Of a DNA stretch of 64,000 bases, positions 38,953 to 47,009 are shown piece after piece; position 1 is the stretch's first letter, and each line of letters opens with the position of its first letter. The stretch covers positions 32,130-96,129 of the forward strand of contig NZ_VIGW01000012.1 of NCBI RefSeq assembly GCF_007858435.1, written 5' to 3'. This DNA is from Tsukamurella asaccharolytica (GTDB taxonomy: Bacteria > Actinomycetota > Actinomycetes > Mycobacteriales > Mycobacteriaceae). A program made the translations under genes and the position numbers. The notes beneath the pieces are model-generated. The model did no database searches. It worked only from the letters and a program-made list of their open reading frames with translations, and had not been told where the DNA came from.

Positions 38953-40263
38953 TCAGAGTAGTGCGTCCAGCCGTCGCCGCTGCGCGAGGATCAGCGCGAC
39001 GAGGACGCCCGCCGCGAGCGCGCCGGGCGCCATGAAGACCGCCCAGAGCACGCCGTCCTCGATCCCGATCGCGGCGAGGCCCTTGCGCAGGAAGTGCACG
39101 CCGATGTAGCCGAACACCGCGGTGACGGCGGCGACCCGCGTCGCCCACGGGGTGAAGGCCGCGCCCGGGCGGCGGAAGTCCGCGCCGCCGCGCGGCCCGA
39201 GCGGCCCGTGCACCACCCAGATCAGCAGCGGGACGATCCACACGAAGTGGTGGATCCACGAGATCGGCGAGGACAGCAGCCCGAGGAACTGCACGAGGAC
39301 GAGGGCGATGAGGGCGTCGCCGCGACGCACCACCCACCAGGCGGCGAAGAGCAGGGCGGCGGCCACGATCACCGCGACGATCCACGCCGGCCCGGTGCCC
39401 ACGTCGTGCCCGGTGAACCGGGACACGGCGCCGCGCAGCGCCTGGTTGTCGGGCTTCGCGGGGTCGCCGATGGGGCCCGTGTCGCCGAGCAGGATCGTGA
39501 AGTAGCGGCGCGTCTCCGCGGGCAGGACAAGGTAGCTGATCCCCACCGTGGCGGCGAAGGTCACAGCGGAGAAGACGGCGGCCCACACCCGGCCGCGGGC
39601 GAGCAGGAACAGCCCGCCCACGGCGGGGGTCAGCTTGATCCCCGCCGCGAGGCCGATGAGGAGGCCGGAGGCACCGTCGACCCGCCCCGGCCTGCGCGCG
39701 AGGGACGGCGACGGGGCGGCGCGCGTGACGAGGTAGGCGGCCCAGACGCCGAAGGTCATGAGGACGACGTTGATCTGGCCGTAGTCGAGGTTGGTGCGCA
39801 CGGGGTCGATCCAGAGCGCGGCCGCGGTCCACACCAGGGGCAGCTCGCGCGGCACGTCGCCCAGGCGCGACGGTGCGCCGCGCCCCGCCGCGAGGATGGC
39901 CAGGCACATGCGGATGACCAGGAACAGCAGGCCCGCGGTGAGCGCCACCCAGCCGACCGCGACGACCGGGAACGGGAGGAACTTGAGCGGGTAGAAGAAC
40001 AGGGCCGCGAAGGGCGGATAGGTGAAGGGCAGCGGCTGCTGCGGCGTGTAGTCGCGGAGCGCGAAGTCGTAGAGGCCGCCGTCCGCGGTCACCCGCTGCG
40101 CGGCCTCGTAGTAGACCCGCAGGTCGACGAAGTTGAAGTTGTGCTGACCGGCGAGGATCCACACGATCCGGGCGCCGAGGGCCACGACGAAGAGGGGAAG
40201 CGCGACGCTGCGGAGGCCGCTAGACCGGCCGCCGTCGGCCGACGTGCTGCGGTCCATGGTCAC
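38953..40263 (-). CDS. pimE: PimE-type polyprenol-phosphomannose-dependent alpha-1,2-mannosyltransferase
   Basis: A 436-residue GT87-family membrane protein with about ten to eleven hydrophobic segments. The first periplasmic loop holds N-F-V-D-L-R-V-Y-Y, containing the Asp essential in mycobacterial PimE (Rv1159), and later segments D-Y-G-Q-I-N and S-W-I-H-H are typical. It adds the fifth mannose to phosphatidylinositol mannoside using polyprenol-phosphomannose, leading to PIM6. The GTG at 40263 lies eight bases after TAAGGT (minus 40272-40277). Shared locus with lpqW and typA as in M. tuberculosis supports the assignment. Confidence 0.85.
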   Translation of the reverse strand: MTMDRSTSADGGRSSGLRSVALPLFVVALGARIVWILAGQHNFNFVDLRVYYEAAQRVTADGGLYDFALRDYTPQQPLPFTYPPFAALFFYPLKFLPFPVVAVGWVALTAGLLFLVIRMCLAILAAGRGAPSRLGDVPRELPLVWTAAALWIDPVRTNLDYGQINVVLMTFGVWAAYLVTRAAPSPSLARRPGRVDGASGLLIGLAAGIKLTPAVGGLFLLARGRVWAAVFSAVTFAATVGISYLVLPAETRRYFTILLGDTGPIGDPAKPDNQALRGAVSRFTGHDVGTGPAWIVAVIVAAALLFAAWWVVRRGDALIALVLVQFLGLLSSPISWIHHFVWIVPLLIWVVHGPLGPRGGADFRRPGAAFTPWATRVAAVTAVFGYIGVHFLRKGLAAIGIEDGVLWAVFMAPGALAAGVLVALILAQRRRLDALL

Positions 40264-40320
40264 GGGTGGACACCTTAACCGTGCTCACACCCGTTGCGCG
40301 AACCGCCGCGCGTCTGGACC

Positions 40321-41085
40321 ATGGAGCGGGTGACCACAGCCGAGACGACCGTCCCCGATCACTCCGCGCTGCGCTCGGCGGTGTCCGGGGCACGCGCGAT
40401 CGTCGACGTGGGCGTCGTCGTCGCGGTGCTGGTCGCGACCAACCTGGTCGCCCATTTCACCGGCAGCTGGGCCGCGCTGCTGGCCGTCCCGGTGTCCGCG
40501 GTTCTGCTCATCGGCATCGCCCGGCACCGCGGCCTGGACTGGCACGAACTGGGCCTGGGCCGCGAGCACTGGCGCTCCGGGGCGAAGTACGCCGCCGCTG
40601 CGGTCGCCGTGGTCGCGACGGTGATCGTCATCGGAGCCCTGCTTCCCGTCACTCGCGGCCTGTTCCTCAACGACCGCTACGCCACCTTCTCGACCGCGAT
40701 CATCGCGTCGATGGTGATCATCCCGCTGCAGACGGTGATCCCCGAGGAGCTGGCGTTCCGCGGCGCGCTGCACGGCACCCTGTCGCGCGCGATGCACTTC
40801 CGCTGGGTCGTGGTCACGGGCTCGCTGCTCTTCGGCTTCTGGCACATCGCCTCGTCGCTGGGACTGACCAGCGGCAATGCGGGCCTGACCAAGATCCTGG
40901 GCGCCGGCCCGCTGGCACAGTTCCTCGGCATCGCGGGCGCCGTGATCGCGACCGCCTTCGCAGGCTGGGTGTTCACCTGGCTCCGCTCCCGCAGCGGCTC
41001 CCTCCTCGCCCCCATCGCCCTGCACTGGTGCCTCAACGGCGCGGGCGCGCTGGCCGCCGCCTTCGCCTGGCAGCTCCTACGCTGA
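40321..41085 (+). CDS. CPBP-family intramembrane glutamic endopeptidase
   Basis: A 254-residue membrane protein of the CPBP/Abi (CAAX-like protease) family. The three catalytic motifs are present: P-E-E-L-A-F-R-G (E-E-x3-R), F-G-F-W-H and H-W-C-L-N. About seven hydrophobic segments. Substrates of actinobacterial members are mostly unknown; related proteins mature peptides or provide bacteriocin immunity. Start is uncertain: ATG at 40321 is used, with GTG at 40330 and an upstream start at 40294 as options. It is divergent from pimE and precedes a structured repeat. Confidence 0.82.
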   Translation: MERVTTAETTVPDHSALRSAVSGARAIVDVGVVVAVLVATNLVAHFTGSWAALLAVPVSAVLLIGIARHRGLDWHELGLGREHWRSGAKYAAAAVAVVATVIVIGALLPVTRGLFLNDRYATFSTAIIASMVIIPLQTVIPEELAFRGALHGTLSRAMHFRWVVVTGSLLFGFWHIASSLGLTSGNAGLTKILGAGPLAQFLGIAGAVIATAFAGWVFTWLRSRSGSLLAPIALHWCLNGAGALAAAFAWQLLR

Positions 41086-41115
41086 CCCGCCCCGCCGCGC
41101 ACTCGCTTCGCTCGT

Positions 41116-41218
41116 GGCGCTCCCTAGCGGGGCGACCACCTCCCCATGTCCATGGACATGGGGAATGCACGACACGCGATGGCGCAGCACCTCCCTCTAG
41201 GGAGGGCCCGACGGTGCC
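41116..41218. repeat. Structured 103-bp repeat, copy 1
   Basis: This 103-bp unit recurs in the same orientation at 42291-42393 with about 84% identity and no gap. It contains a perfect 24-bp palindrome centred on CCATGG (41141-41164) inside a weaker outer dyad (CTCCCTAG / CTAGGGAG), and it ends in GACGGTGCC. It lies between the CPBP gene and the broken AbiEi-like gene and is not coding. Confidence 0.8.
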
Positions 41219-41239
41219 GGGCGCGCACACCCCCTCGTC

Positions 41240-42153
41240 TCACCCGGGGAACCGCGGGATCGAGGCGATCACGCCGGCGTTGTACATCTGCGTGGTCAGA
41301 ATCGAGTAGAACCGCTTCCGGTCGAGCAGGTCCTCCCACTTCCAATGGCAGACGGTGATCCCGATGGTGGCGAAGTCGCTGTCCCGTCTCTGCTCGTAGC
41401 GCCGACGGTCCGCGTCCGAGCGGCACTTGTCCTCCCCGTCGAACTCCCCGACGAGCCGACCCCAGCAGAAGTCGACGTAATAGGTCCGGCCCCTGATCCG
41501 GAACGTGCGCTGGAGCTCCGGCGGCGGTACTTCCACTGGAGCATCCGAGCCCTCGACCACGATTCCCCCGCGGATTCGCTGCACTCCACGGAGTCCGCGA
41601 GCGCACGGATCACCATGTCGCTGCCCGTCCGCCTGCCGAGCGTTTTCACCACCCGCACCAGTTCCGCGAACGGCACGGTCGGGCGATCCGTGGGCCTGGG
41701 AAACCGCGGGACCTGCCGCGCACCGTCGATCAGGACGAGCGCCTGCTCGTAGTCGCCGGCCATGGCACCGTCGATCGCCGTCCGAGCGAGCGACGTGACG
41801 CGGATCCCGTCGAGGAGGACCACGTCCTCCGGCGGCAGCGGTCGCGGGTGGACATGCCGCTTGCCGCTGACCAGGCCGCCTTTGTGCCGATCGTCGATCG
41901 TGGTGTGCACTCGGGAGTAATCGGGCCTCAGTGCGGGCAGGCCCCACAGCACCGCCGCACTCTGATGGCTGATCACTCCCCAGCCCCCGACGGTGCCGGC
42001 CGCCCGCACCATCCGCTCGTATTCGATCCATGCCTCCCCAACGGACGCATCGGTGTAGATCGTCGGCCACACCATCCGCAACTTCTTGACGCGAATCGCC
42101 TGCCTGATCCCGTTGCGCGTCCACCCCTGCGCGAGCAGTAGATCGCGCGTCAT
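41240..42153 (-). pseudogene. Frameshifted AbiEi/DUF559-like protein
   Basis: From ATG 42153 the frame encodes M-T-R-D-L-L-L-A-Q-G-W-T-R, an AbiEi-like HTH start, then a mid-region with T-S-L-A-R-T-A-I-D-G, reaching R-M-L-Q-W near 41533. There the homologous continuation (P-P-P-E-L-Q-R, Y-Y-V-D-F-C-W, V-G-E-F-D-G-E-D-K, ending C-H-W-K-W-E-D-L) switches frame. Loss of one G in TGG(G)AAG at 41530-41535 would explain it. The C-terminal part resembles DUF559/Vsr-like nuclease folds with D and E-x-D residues. Such proteins are common, variable accessory genes. A sequencing error cannot be excluded. The region 42154-42290 holds no other gene. Confidence 0.75.
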
Positions 42154-42290
42154 CAATTCCCCCATGGGGTCGATGGTGCCGCGCCGCCGCTCCCGCCCCC
42201 TCCTGCCGATCCGCCGAATCAGACCGTCCATCCACAGGACCGCGGTCATCCACAGGCCCCCGCGCGACCGTCGTCGCTCGCTCCGCTCGC

Positions 42291-42393
42291 GGCGCTCCCT
42301 AGCGGGACGGCCACTTCCCTACGTCCATGGACGTATGGAATGCACGACACACGGAGGCGCAGACCGTCCCGCTAGGGAGGGTCCGACGGTGCC
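42291..42393. repeat. Structured 103-bp repeat, copy 2
   Basis: Direct copy of 41116-41218. Here the outer dyad is a perfect 16-bp pair, CTCCCTAGCGGGACGG (42295-42310) with its complement at 42364-42379, enclosing an inner 16-bp palindrome TACGTCCATGGACGTA (42320-42335) extended by flanking pairs with one mismatch. Inner-stem differences from copy 1 include two compensated base pairs. The 3' end merges into the 43-bp tandem repeat. Confidence 0.8.
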
Positions 42394-42522
42394 CGCCCGC
42401 GCCCGCACGTCCCGCTAGGGAGGGCCCGACGGTGCCCGCCCGCGCCCGCACGTCCAGCTAGGGAGGCCCCGACGGTGCCCGCCCGCGCCCGCACGTCCAG
42501 CTAGGGAGGCCCCGACGGTGCC
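42366..42522. repeat. 43-bp tandem repeat, about 3.7 units
   Basis: Units start at 42366, 42409, 42452 and 42495 (last one truncated at 28 bp). Each begins GTCCCGCTAGGGAGG or GTCCAGCTAGGGAGG, continues to CCGACGGTGCC and a CGCCCGCGCCCGCAC spacer. The first unit is the 3' arm of the structured repeat, so the tandem array looks like an expansion of that end. It stops eight bases before the MFS stop codon and may act on that gene's 3' end. Confidence 0.85.
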
Positions 42523-42530
42523 GGCGCGCC

Positions 42531-43751
42531 TCAGCCGACGTTCGACGGTGCGGAGGGTGCGGGCTCGCGTGCCGCGGGCGCGACGATCACCGCGACGGCG
42601 ACGGCGACGAGCACCAGGATCAGTGCGTAGAGCAGCGTGACGTATTCGCCCAGCGCGCCGATGATCGGCGGGCCGGCGAGGAACGAGAGGTAGCCGATGG
42701 TCGAGACCACGGAGACCCGCGCGGCCGCCATGCGCGGCTCGTCGGCCGCGGCGGACATGCCGACGGGAAAGCCGAGCGAGGCACCCAGGCCCCACAGCGC
42801 GACGCCGACGTACGCGGCCTCGGTGGGGCCGAAGATCACCAGCGACAGGCCGAGGAAGGCGAGCACGCCGCAGGCGCGCAATGTCCGCACCCGGCCGTAC
42901 CGGTCGAGCACGCGAGTGCCCGCGAGCCGGCCGATCGTCATGAACACCACGAAGACCGCGAAGGTCAGCGTTCCGACGGTCTTCGACGTTCCGTGGTCGT
43001 CGACCATGGCCAGCGCCAGCCAGTCGTTCGCGCTGCCCTCGGTGAGCGCCATGCCGAGCACCATGAGGCCGATGAGCAGCGTGCGGGGCTCGCGCCACAC
43101 CGAGAGGCGCTCGCGGCGGGAGACCGGCGCGTGGTCGTCGGCGTCGTGCGCCCGGAAAGGCACGTGCCGCAAGGCGAACCACCCGGCGACGAGCAGGACG
43201 CCGTTCACGGCGAGCAGGTGCGGCAACAGCGGCACGTGGGTCGCCTGGGCTGCGGCGGCGAGGAGCGCGCCGGCCACGGTGCCCAGCGAGAAGGCGGCGT
43301 GGAAGGCCGGCATCACGGTGCGCCCCAGCGCCCGTTCGTTCTCCGCGCCGGAGAGATTCATGCACACGTCGGTGATGCCGTGCGAGAGCCCGACGAACAC
43401 CAGCGGCAGCAGCGTGAGCGCGTAGTTCCCGGACTGCGCCCCGGCGGCGGCGGCGATCATCGTCACCCCCAGCGCGGGCAGGGTCACGGCGATAACCCGC
43501 CGGGCGCCGAACCGCGCGGCCAGGGCACCCGACCCGACGAGCCCCACCACCGAGCCCACGGCCAGACCGAAGGTGAGCAGGCTGACCTGCAGCGTCGTGG
43601 CCCCGAGGTCGTCGCGAACCTGCGGCAGGCGCCCCAGGTAGCTCGCGAAGGTGAGCCCGCTCAGCGCGAAGATCACCGCGACGGCGTTGCGCCAGGCGAG
43701 CACCGAGCTGCCCGCCGCGTCCGCCTTCTGCTCCTGGAGGTCCGTGGTCAC
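42531..43751 (-). CDS. MFS transporter (YbjJ-like)
   Basis: A 406-residue major facilitator with twelve predicted membrane segments and the motif-A-like G-A-L-A-A-R-F-G-A-R-R between helices 2 and 3. The S-G-L-T-F-A-S-Y-L-G-R-L-P start and the G-L-S-H-G-I-T-D-V-C-M-N-L-S-G segment resemble YbjJ-type proteins, related to FucP-like sugar carriers. Its substrate is unknown. It is divergent from a LacI-family repressor with a palindromic operator between, suggesting control by a sugar-like effector. Confidence 0.85.
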   Translation of the reverse strand: MTTDLQEQKADAAGSSVLAWRNAVAVIFALSGLTFASYLGRLPQVRDDLGATTLQVSLLTFGLAVGSVVGLVGSGALAARFGARRVIAVTLPALGVTMIAAAAGAQSGNYALTLLPLVFVGLSHGITDVCMNLSGAENERALGRTVMPAFHAAFSLGTVAGALLAAAAQATHVPLLPHLLAVNGVLLVAGWFALRHVPFRAHDADDHAPVSRRERLSVWREPRTLLIGLMVLGMALTEGSANDWLALAMVDDHGTSKTVGTLTFAVFVVFMTIGRLAGTRVLDRYGRVRTLRACGVLAFLGLSLVIFGPTEAAYVGVALWGLGASLGFPVGMSAAADEPRMAAARVSVVSTIGYLSFLAGPPIIGALGEYVTLLYALILVLVAVAVAVIVAPAAREPAPSAPSNVG

Positions 43752-43762
43752 CGATCAATCCT

Positions 43763-43776
43763 TCGAAACGTTTCGA
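43763..43776. promoter_or_regulatory. LacI-type operator between MFS gene and lacI
   Basis: A perfect 14-bp palindrome TCGAAACGTTTCGA with the central CG typical of LacI/GalR operators lies 11 bp from the MFS start. A TAGGCT -10-like hexamer for the regulator follows at 43788-43793. It probably mediates repression of the transporter and autoregulation. Confidence 0.7.
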
Positions 43777-43801
43777 TTGCCGCTTGCTAGGCTAGGTTCC
43801 C

Positions 43802-44791
43802 ATGACACGCGGGTCAAACCGAACAACGCTGGTGCACGTCGCCGAGGCGGCGGGCGTCTCGTTGTCGACCGCCTCGCACGCCTTCGGCGTCGATAAGCCC
43901 ATCAGCGACGCCACCCGCGCCCGCGTCCTCGCCGCCGCCGCCGCCCTCGGCTACGAGGGCCCCGACCCCCGGGCCCGGTCGCTGCGCAGCGGCCGCACCG
44001 ACATCATCGGCGTCCAGGTGGACGACGAGGCCGGCCGCGCCTTCCGCGATCCCGTGATCATCGGCATCCTCGACGGGGTGTCCGCAGCCCTAGCCGCAAG
44101 CCCCACGTCCGTCCTGCTCCTCCCCGACTCCCTCCCTGAGGAGCGCCTGCGGACCCTCCCCGTCGACGGTGTCGTCGCCGCCGGCTGCTCCCCCGCGCTC
44201 GAATCGCTGCGCGCGGCTATGGCGAGACGTTCGATCCCCGTCGTCACCGCAGGCAACCAGGTGGACGACATCGGCAGCGTAGGAGTCGAGAACCACTCCG
44301 CCACCGCTCTTCTCACGGACCACCTCCACACACTCGGCCACCGCTCGGTCAGCGTCGTCCGGCTCCGGGACGGCGACGTCGAGCGGGCCCGCACGGCGGC
44401 AGCGCTCGCCGCCTTCCCCGACGCCGCCGTCGTGACCTCCGCCGACAGCACGATCGACGAGGGCTTCCGCGCGGCCGGTGAACTGCTCGAAAGGGCTGTG
44501 CCCACCGCAGTGATCGCCCAGTCGGACCTGTTGGCCGTCGGGGCGATCCGCGCCGCCGAGGCCCGCGGGCTCCGCGTCCCCGAGGACCTCTCGGTCGTCG
44601 GCTTCGACGGCGTCCGCATCGACGGCTTCGACCGCGCCCTCACCACGATCCGGCAACCGATCGTCGAGATGGGAAGGCGCGCAGCGCAGGCCGTCCTCGC
44701 GGCGCAGGAGGGTGCGCCGCTGCCGACGCTGGCGCTCGACGTCGAGCTCGTCGTCGGCGACACCACCGGCGCTGCGCCTCAGCGGCCCTGA
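43802..44791 (+). CDS. LacI family transcriptional regulator
   Basis: A 329-residue LacI/GalR regulator: N-terminal HTH L-V-H-V-A-E-A-A-G-V-S-L-S-T-A-S-H-A-F with hinge L-R-S-G-R-T, then a periplasmic-binding-protein-like effector domain ending R-Q-P-I-V-E-M-G-R-R-A. The recognition helix has S-H-A-F where most members have S-R-A-L, so the operator preference may be altered. It presumably controls the divergent MFS gene. Its 3' end overlaps the convergent acyltransferase by 13 bp. Confidence 0.9.
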   Translation: MTRGSNRTTLVHVAEAAGVSLSTASHAFGVDKPISDATRARVLAAAAALGYEGPDPRARSLRSGRTDIIGVQVDDEAGRAFRDPVIIGILDGVSAALAASPTSVLLLPDSLPEERLRTLPVDGVVAAGCSPALESLRAAMARRSIPVVTAGNQVDDIGSVGVENHSATALLTDHLHTLGHRSVSVVRLRDGDVERARTAAALAAFPDAAVVTSADSTIDEGFRAAGELLERAVPTAVIAQSDLLAVGAIRAAEARGLRVPEDLSVVGFDGVRIDGFDRALTTIRQPIVEMGRRAAQAVLAAQEGAPLPTLALDVELVVGDTTGAAPQRP

Positions 44792-46107
44792 GCCACCTCG
44801 TCGAGCGCCGCCGCCAGCAGGCCCGCGTACTCATCGGGGTCGGGCACCGCGGTCCGGCTACTGGTGGTCGACACCGTCACCGTCTCCCCCAGTCCGTGCA
44901 CCCCGTGCGTGAGGCCCATCGCGGGCGACAGGGCCGGGAAGCCCGCGGTGAACACCGATGTCCCGCCGAGCAACTCGAGGTCCGACGGCCCGCGGTGCAC
45001 GCTCGAGAGCACCGTCGCCCCCGCCATCGTCGCGGGGACGACCGTCGGGTCGAAGGCCCGGACGCCCAGCGCCGCGAGCACCGACGGTGCCGCGTCGTCG
45101 GCCGCACGGACCCTGCGCCACAGAGGACTCGAGGCCCGCTCCCGTGCCTTGGCGAGGGACTCGGCGATGCGTTCGGCCCGCTCCGCAGCGGGGGTGCCGG
45201 GGTGCAACGGCACGGAGACATTGCCGAAAGCATTGCGCTCGTAATCCCGTCGGGCACGGGCGACCATCACTTCAGCGGACAGCTCCGGCGGCACGGTGCC
45301 GCCGCGCACAAGGAGGTACCGCTCCACGGCGAGCGAGACCGCGGCGAGCGCGGTCACGGTGACGGTGTGCCCGGCGCGCAGGCGGCCGCCGTCGCGCACC
45401 AGCATTCGCACGTCGCGGGTGGCGTCGGGCGCGGCGTTGAGGAGCGTGCGCGGGCAACCGGCGACGGCGGGCGGCAGCGTCCCGGCGCGAGTGCCGCGGT
45501 CGATGGCGGCGCGGGCACCTGGCGCGAGCGCGCCGAGCGTCACCGTGCGGGCGAGCGCGACGGGCAGCCCCAGCAGCCCGCGCGCGGCCCGCAGCCGGCC
45601 CGGCAGCGGCCGGAAGGTCCGCACCTCCGGGGAGTCGCCGCCGCCGAACAGGGCGCGCGCGATCTCGGCGGAGCGCCGTCCGTCGGCGAGGGCATGGGCC
45701 ACCTGGAGCACCACCACCGTCGCGGGCCCGACGCACCGAGGCGCGCCGGCCACGCGCGGGAAGACGTGCAGTCGCCACGGTGCGACGGTCGCGTCCACTT
45801 GGCGCGCGAACAGCCGGGCAACGGCGGCGGGCACGGCATCCCAGGTGCACGCGACGCCCTCGCGGACCGCGGGCACCTCCCCTGGCGCCCAGGCCGGATG
45901 CTCGAGATCGCCGGGGGCGGGGGCTATCCGCAATCCCAGGTCGGTGATCAACGGTGCGCGCGCCAGCACGGCATCAGCCACCTGAGCGGCCGACGGGGCC
46001 GCACCGTCGCCATGATCGAAGCAGTACAGCAAGAACTGGTCGCTCGGGATCACCCCGGACGCCCAATAGGTTCGAGCGTCGCGGGGCGAGAGCAGCCCAC
46101 GGCTCAC
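44779..46107 (-). CDS. WS/DGAT-like acyltransferase
   Basis: A 442-residue protein of the wax ester synthase/diacylglycerol acyltransferase superfamily. The catalytic H-x3-D-G motif is H-A-L-A-D-G at 138-143; the C-terminal part has N-V-S-V-P-L and the S-S-V-H-R-G-P-S-D segment seen before the last beta-strands. It would esterify acyl-CoA to diacylglycerol or an alcohol, or another acceptor; the sequence is divergent at the N-terminus (no P-x-x-x-W motif), so the acceptor is uncertain. The GTG at 46107 overlaps the ROK gene stop, coupling it to the glgP operon. Confidence 0.78.
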   Translation of the reverse strand: MSRGLLSPRDARTYWASGVIPSDQFLLYCFDHGDGAAPSAAQVADAVLARAPLITDLGLRIAPAPGDLEHPAWAPGEVPAVREGVACTWDAVPAAVARLFARQVDATVAPWRLHVFPRVAGAPRCVGPATVVVLQVAHALADGRRSAEIARALFGGGDSPEVRTFRPLPGRLRAARGLLGLPVALARTVTLGALAPGARAAIDRGTRAGTLPPAVAGCPRTLLNAAPDATRDVRMLVRDGGRLRAGHTVTVTALAAVSLAVERYLLVRGGTVPPELSAEVMVARARRDYERNAFGNVSVPLHPGTPAAERAERIAESLAKARERASSPLWRRVRAADDAAPSVLAALGVRAFDPTVVPATMAGATVLSSVHRGPSDLELLGGTSVFTAGFPALSPAMGLTHGVHGLGETVTVSTTSSRTAVPDPDEYAGLLAAALDEVAQGR

Positions 46108-47009
46108 GGCAACAGGTCCCGGCGATAGACCAGTGCCGCCGCGCCGACGAGCGGGGCGTCACCGCCGAGTCCCGCGGGCACGACGCGGGCCGCGGCCACG
46201 TAAGGCAGCGGATGAGCTGCCACGGCTGCCTGTACGAGGTCCACGAAATCGTCAGCGACGGCGGTGAACCCACCGCCGAGCACGACGACCGAGACCGGTA
46301 CGAGCGCTACTGCGCTACCGATCCCCTGGCCGACGGCGGCGGCGCACCGTCGGACCGCGGCGACGGCGACGGCATCGCCGGCGCGGTAGGCGGCGCCGAG
46401 GTCCTCCCCCGTCTCGCCGGCGAAGCCCTGCGAACGCGCCCAGTCCACCGTGTGCGGGCCGGAGGCGACGGATTCGAGCATCGTGGTGCGGCCGAGCGAT
46501 TCGCTGCCGGTGTACCCCGAGACCTCCACCTGGCCGATGTGCCCGGCGTTGCCGACGAGCGCGCGTCCGCCGATGAGGAAGCCGCCGCCGATACCGGTGG
46601 AGACCACCATGCCGAGGGCGTCGTCGTACCCTCGCGCCGCACCGAGCCAGTGCTCGCCCAGGACGATCGCGACGCCGTCGCGCCGGAACTCCACGGGCAG
46701 GCCTCCGGCGGCGTCGGCCACGAAGTCGCGCAGTGGGAAGCCGTGCAGCGCCGTGAGGTTGATCGGCGACGCGGTGCCCGCCGCGTCGTCGACGGGACCG
46801 GCGGCCGCGAGGCCCACCCCCTGGACGGGCCCGTCCGCCGCGCCCAGGGCGTCGCGGACGACGCCGGCGATCCCGGCCTCGAGTTCGGCGGTCGTCGCCT
46901 CGTGGCCGGTGGGGGCACGGTGCCGTGACGCCTCGACGACGGTGCCGTCCGCCGCCACGAGGGCTGCTGCCACCTTCGTCCCGCCGAGGTCCACCGCGAG
47001 CACCGTCAT
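46104..47009 (-). CDS. ROK family sugar kinase
   Basis: A 301-residue ROK protein with the phosphate-binding D-L-G-G-T-K near residue 6, S-T-G-I-G-G-G near 148 and V-V-L-G-G-G near 255. The usual ROK zinc motif (C-x-C-G-x2-G-C) is replaced by S-G-Y-T-G-S-E-S-L-G, so no Zn site is present. It has no HTH, so it is a kinase and not a repressor. Position downstream of glycogen phosphorylase suggests glucose phosphorylation. The ATG overlaps the glgP stop by one base. Confidence 0.85.
   Translation of the reverse strand: MTVLAVDLGGTKVAAALVAADGTVVEASRHRAPTGHEATTAELEAGIAGVVRDALGAADGPVQGVGLAAAGPVDDAAGTASPINLTALHGFPLRDFVADAAGGLPVEFRRDGVAIVLGEHWLGAARGYDDALGMVVSTGIGGGFLIGGRALVGNAGHIGQVEVSGYTGSESLGRTTMLESVASGPHTVDWARSQGFAGETGEDLGAAYRAGDAVAVAAVRRCAAAVGQGIGSAVALVPVSVVVLGGGFTAVADDFVDLVQAAVAAHPLPYVAAARVVPAGLGGDAPLVGAAALVYRRDLLP

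Noticed and set aside
38949-40320. Possible TPP riboswitch for the thiamine-type transporter
   Set aside because: No CTGAGA-type thi-box elements were seen before pimE, and only four bases separate pimE from the binding-protein gene.
42228-42254. Two DnaA-box-like sequences (CCATCCACA and TCATCCACA) 18 bp apart
   Set aside because: Each has mismatches to the actinobacterial box, they lie at the 5' end of an accessory gene, and no dnaA, dnaN or AT-rich unwinding region is nearby.
42366-42522. CRISPR-like array
   Set aside because: The repeat is a contiguous tandem of near-identical 43-bp units with no variable spacers and no cas genes nearby.
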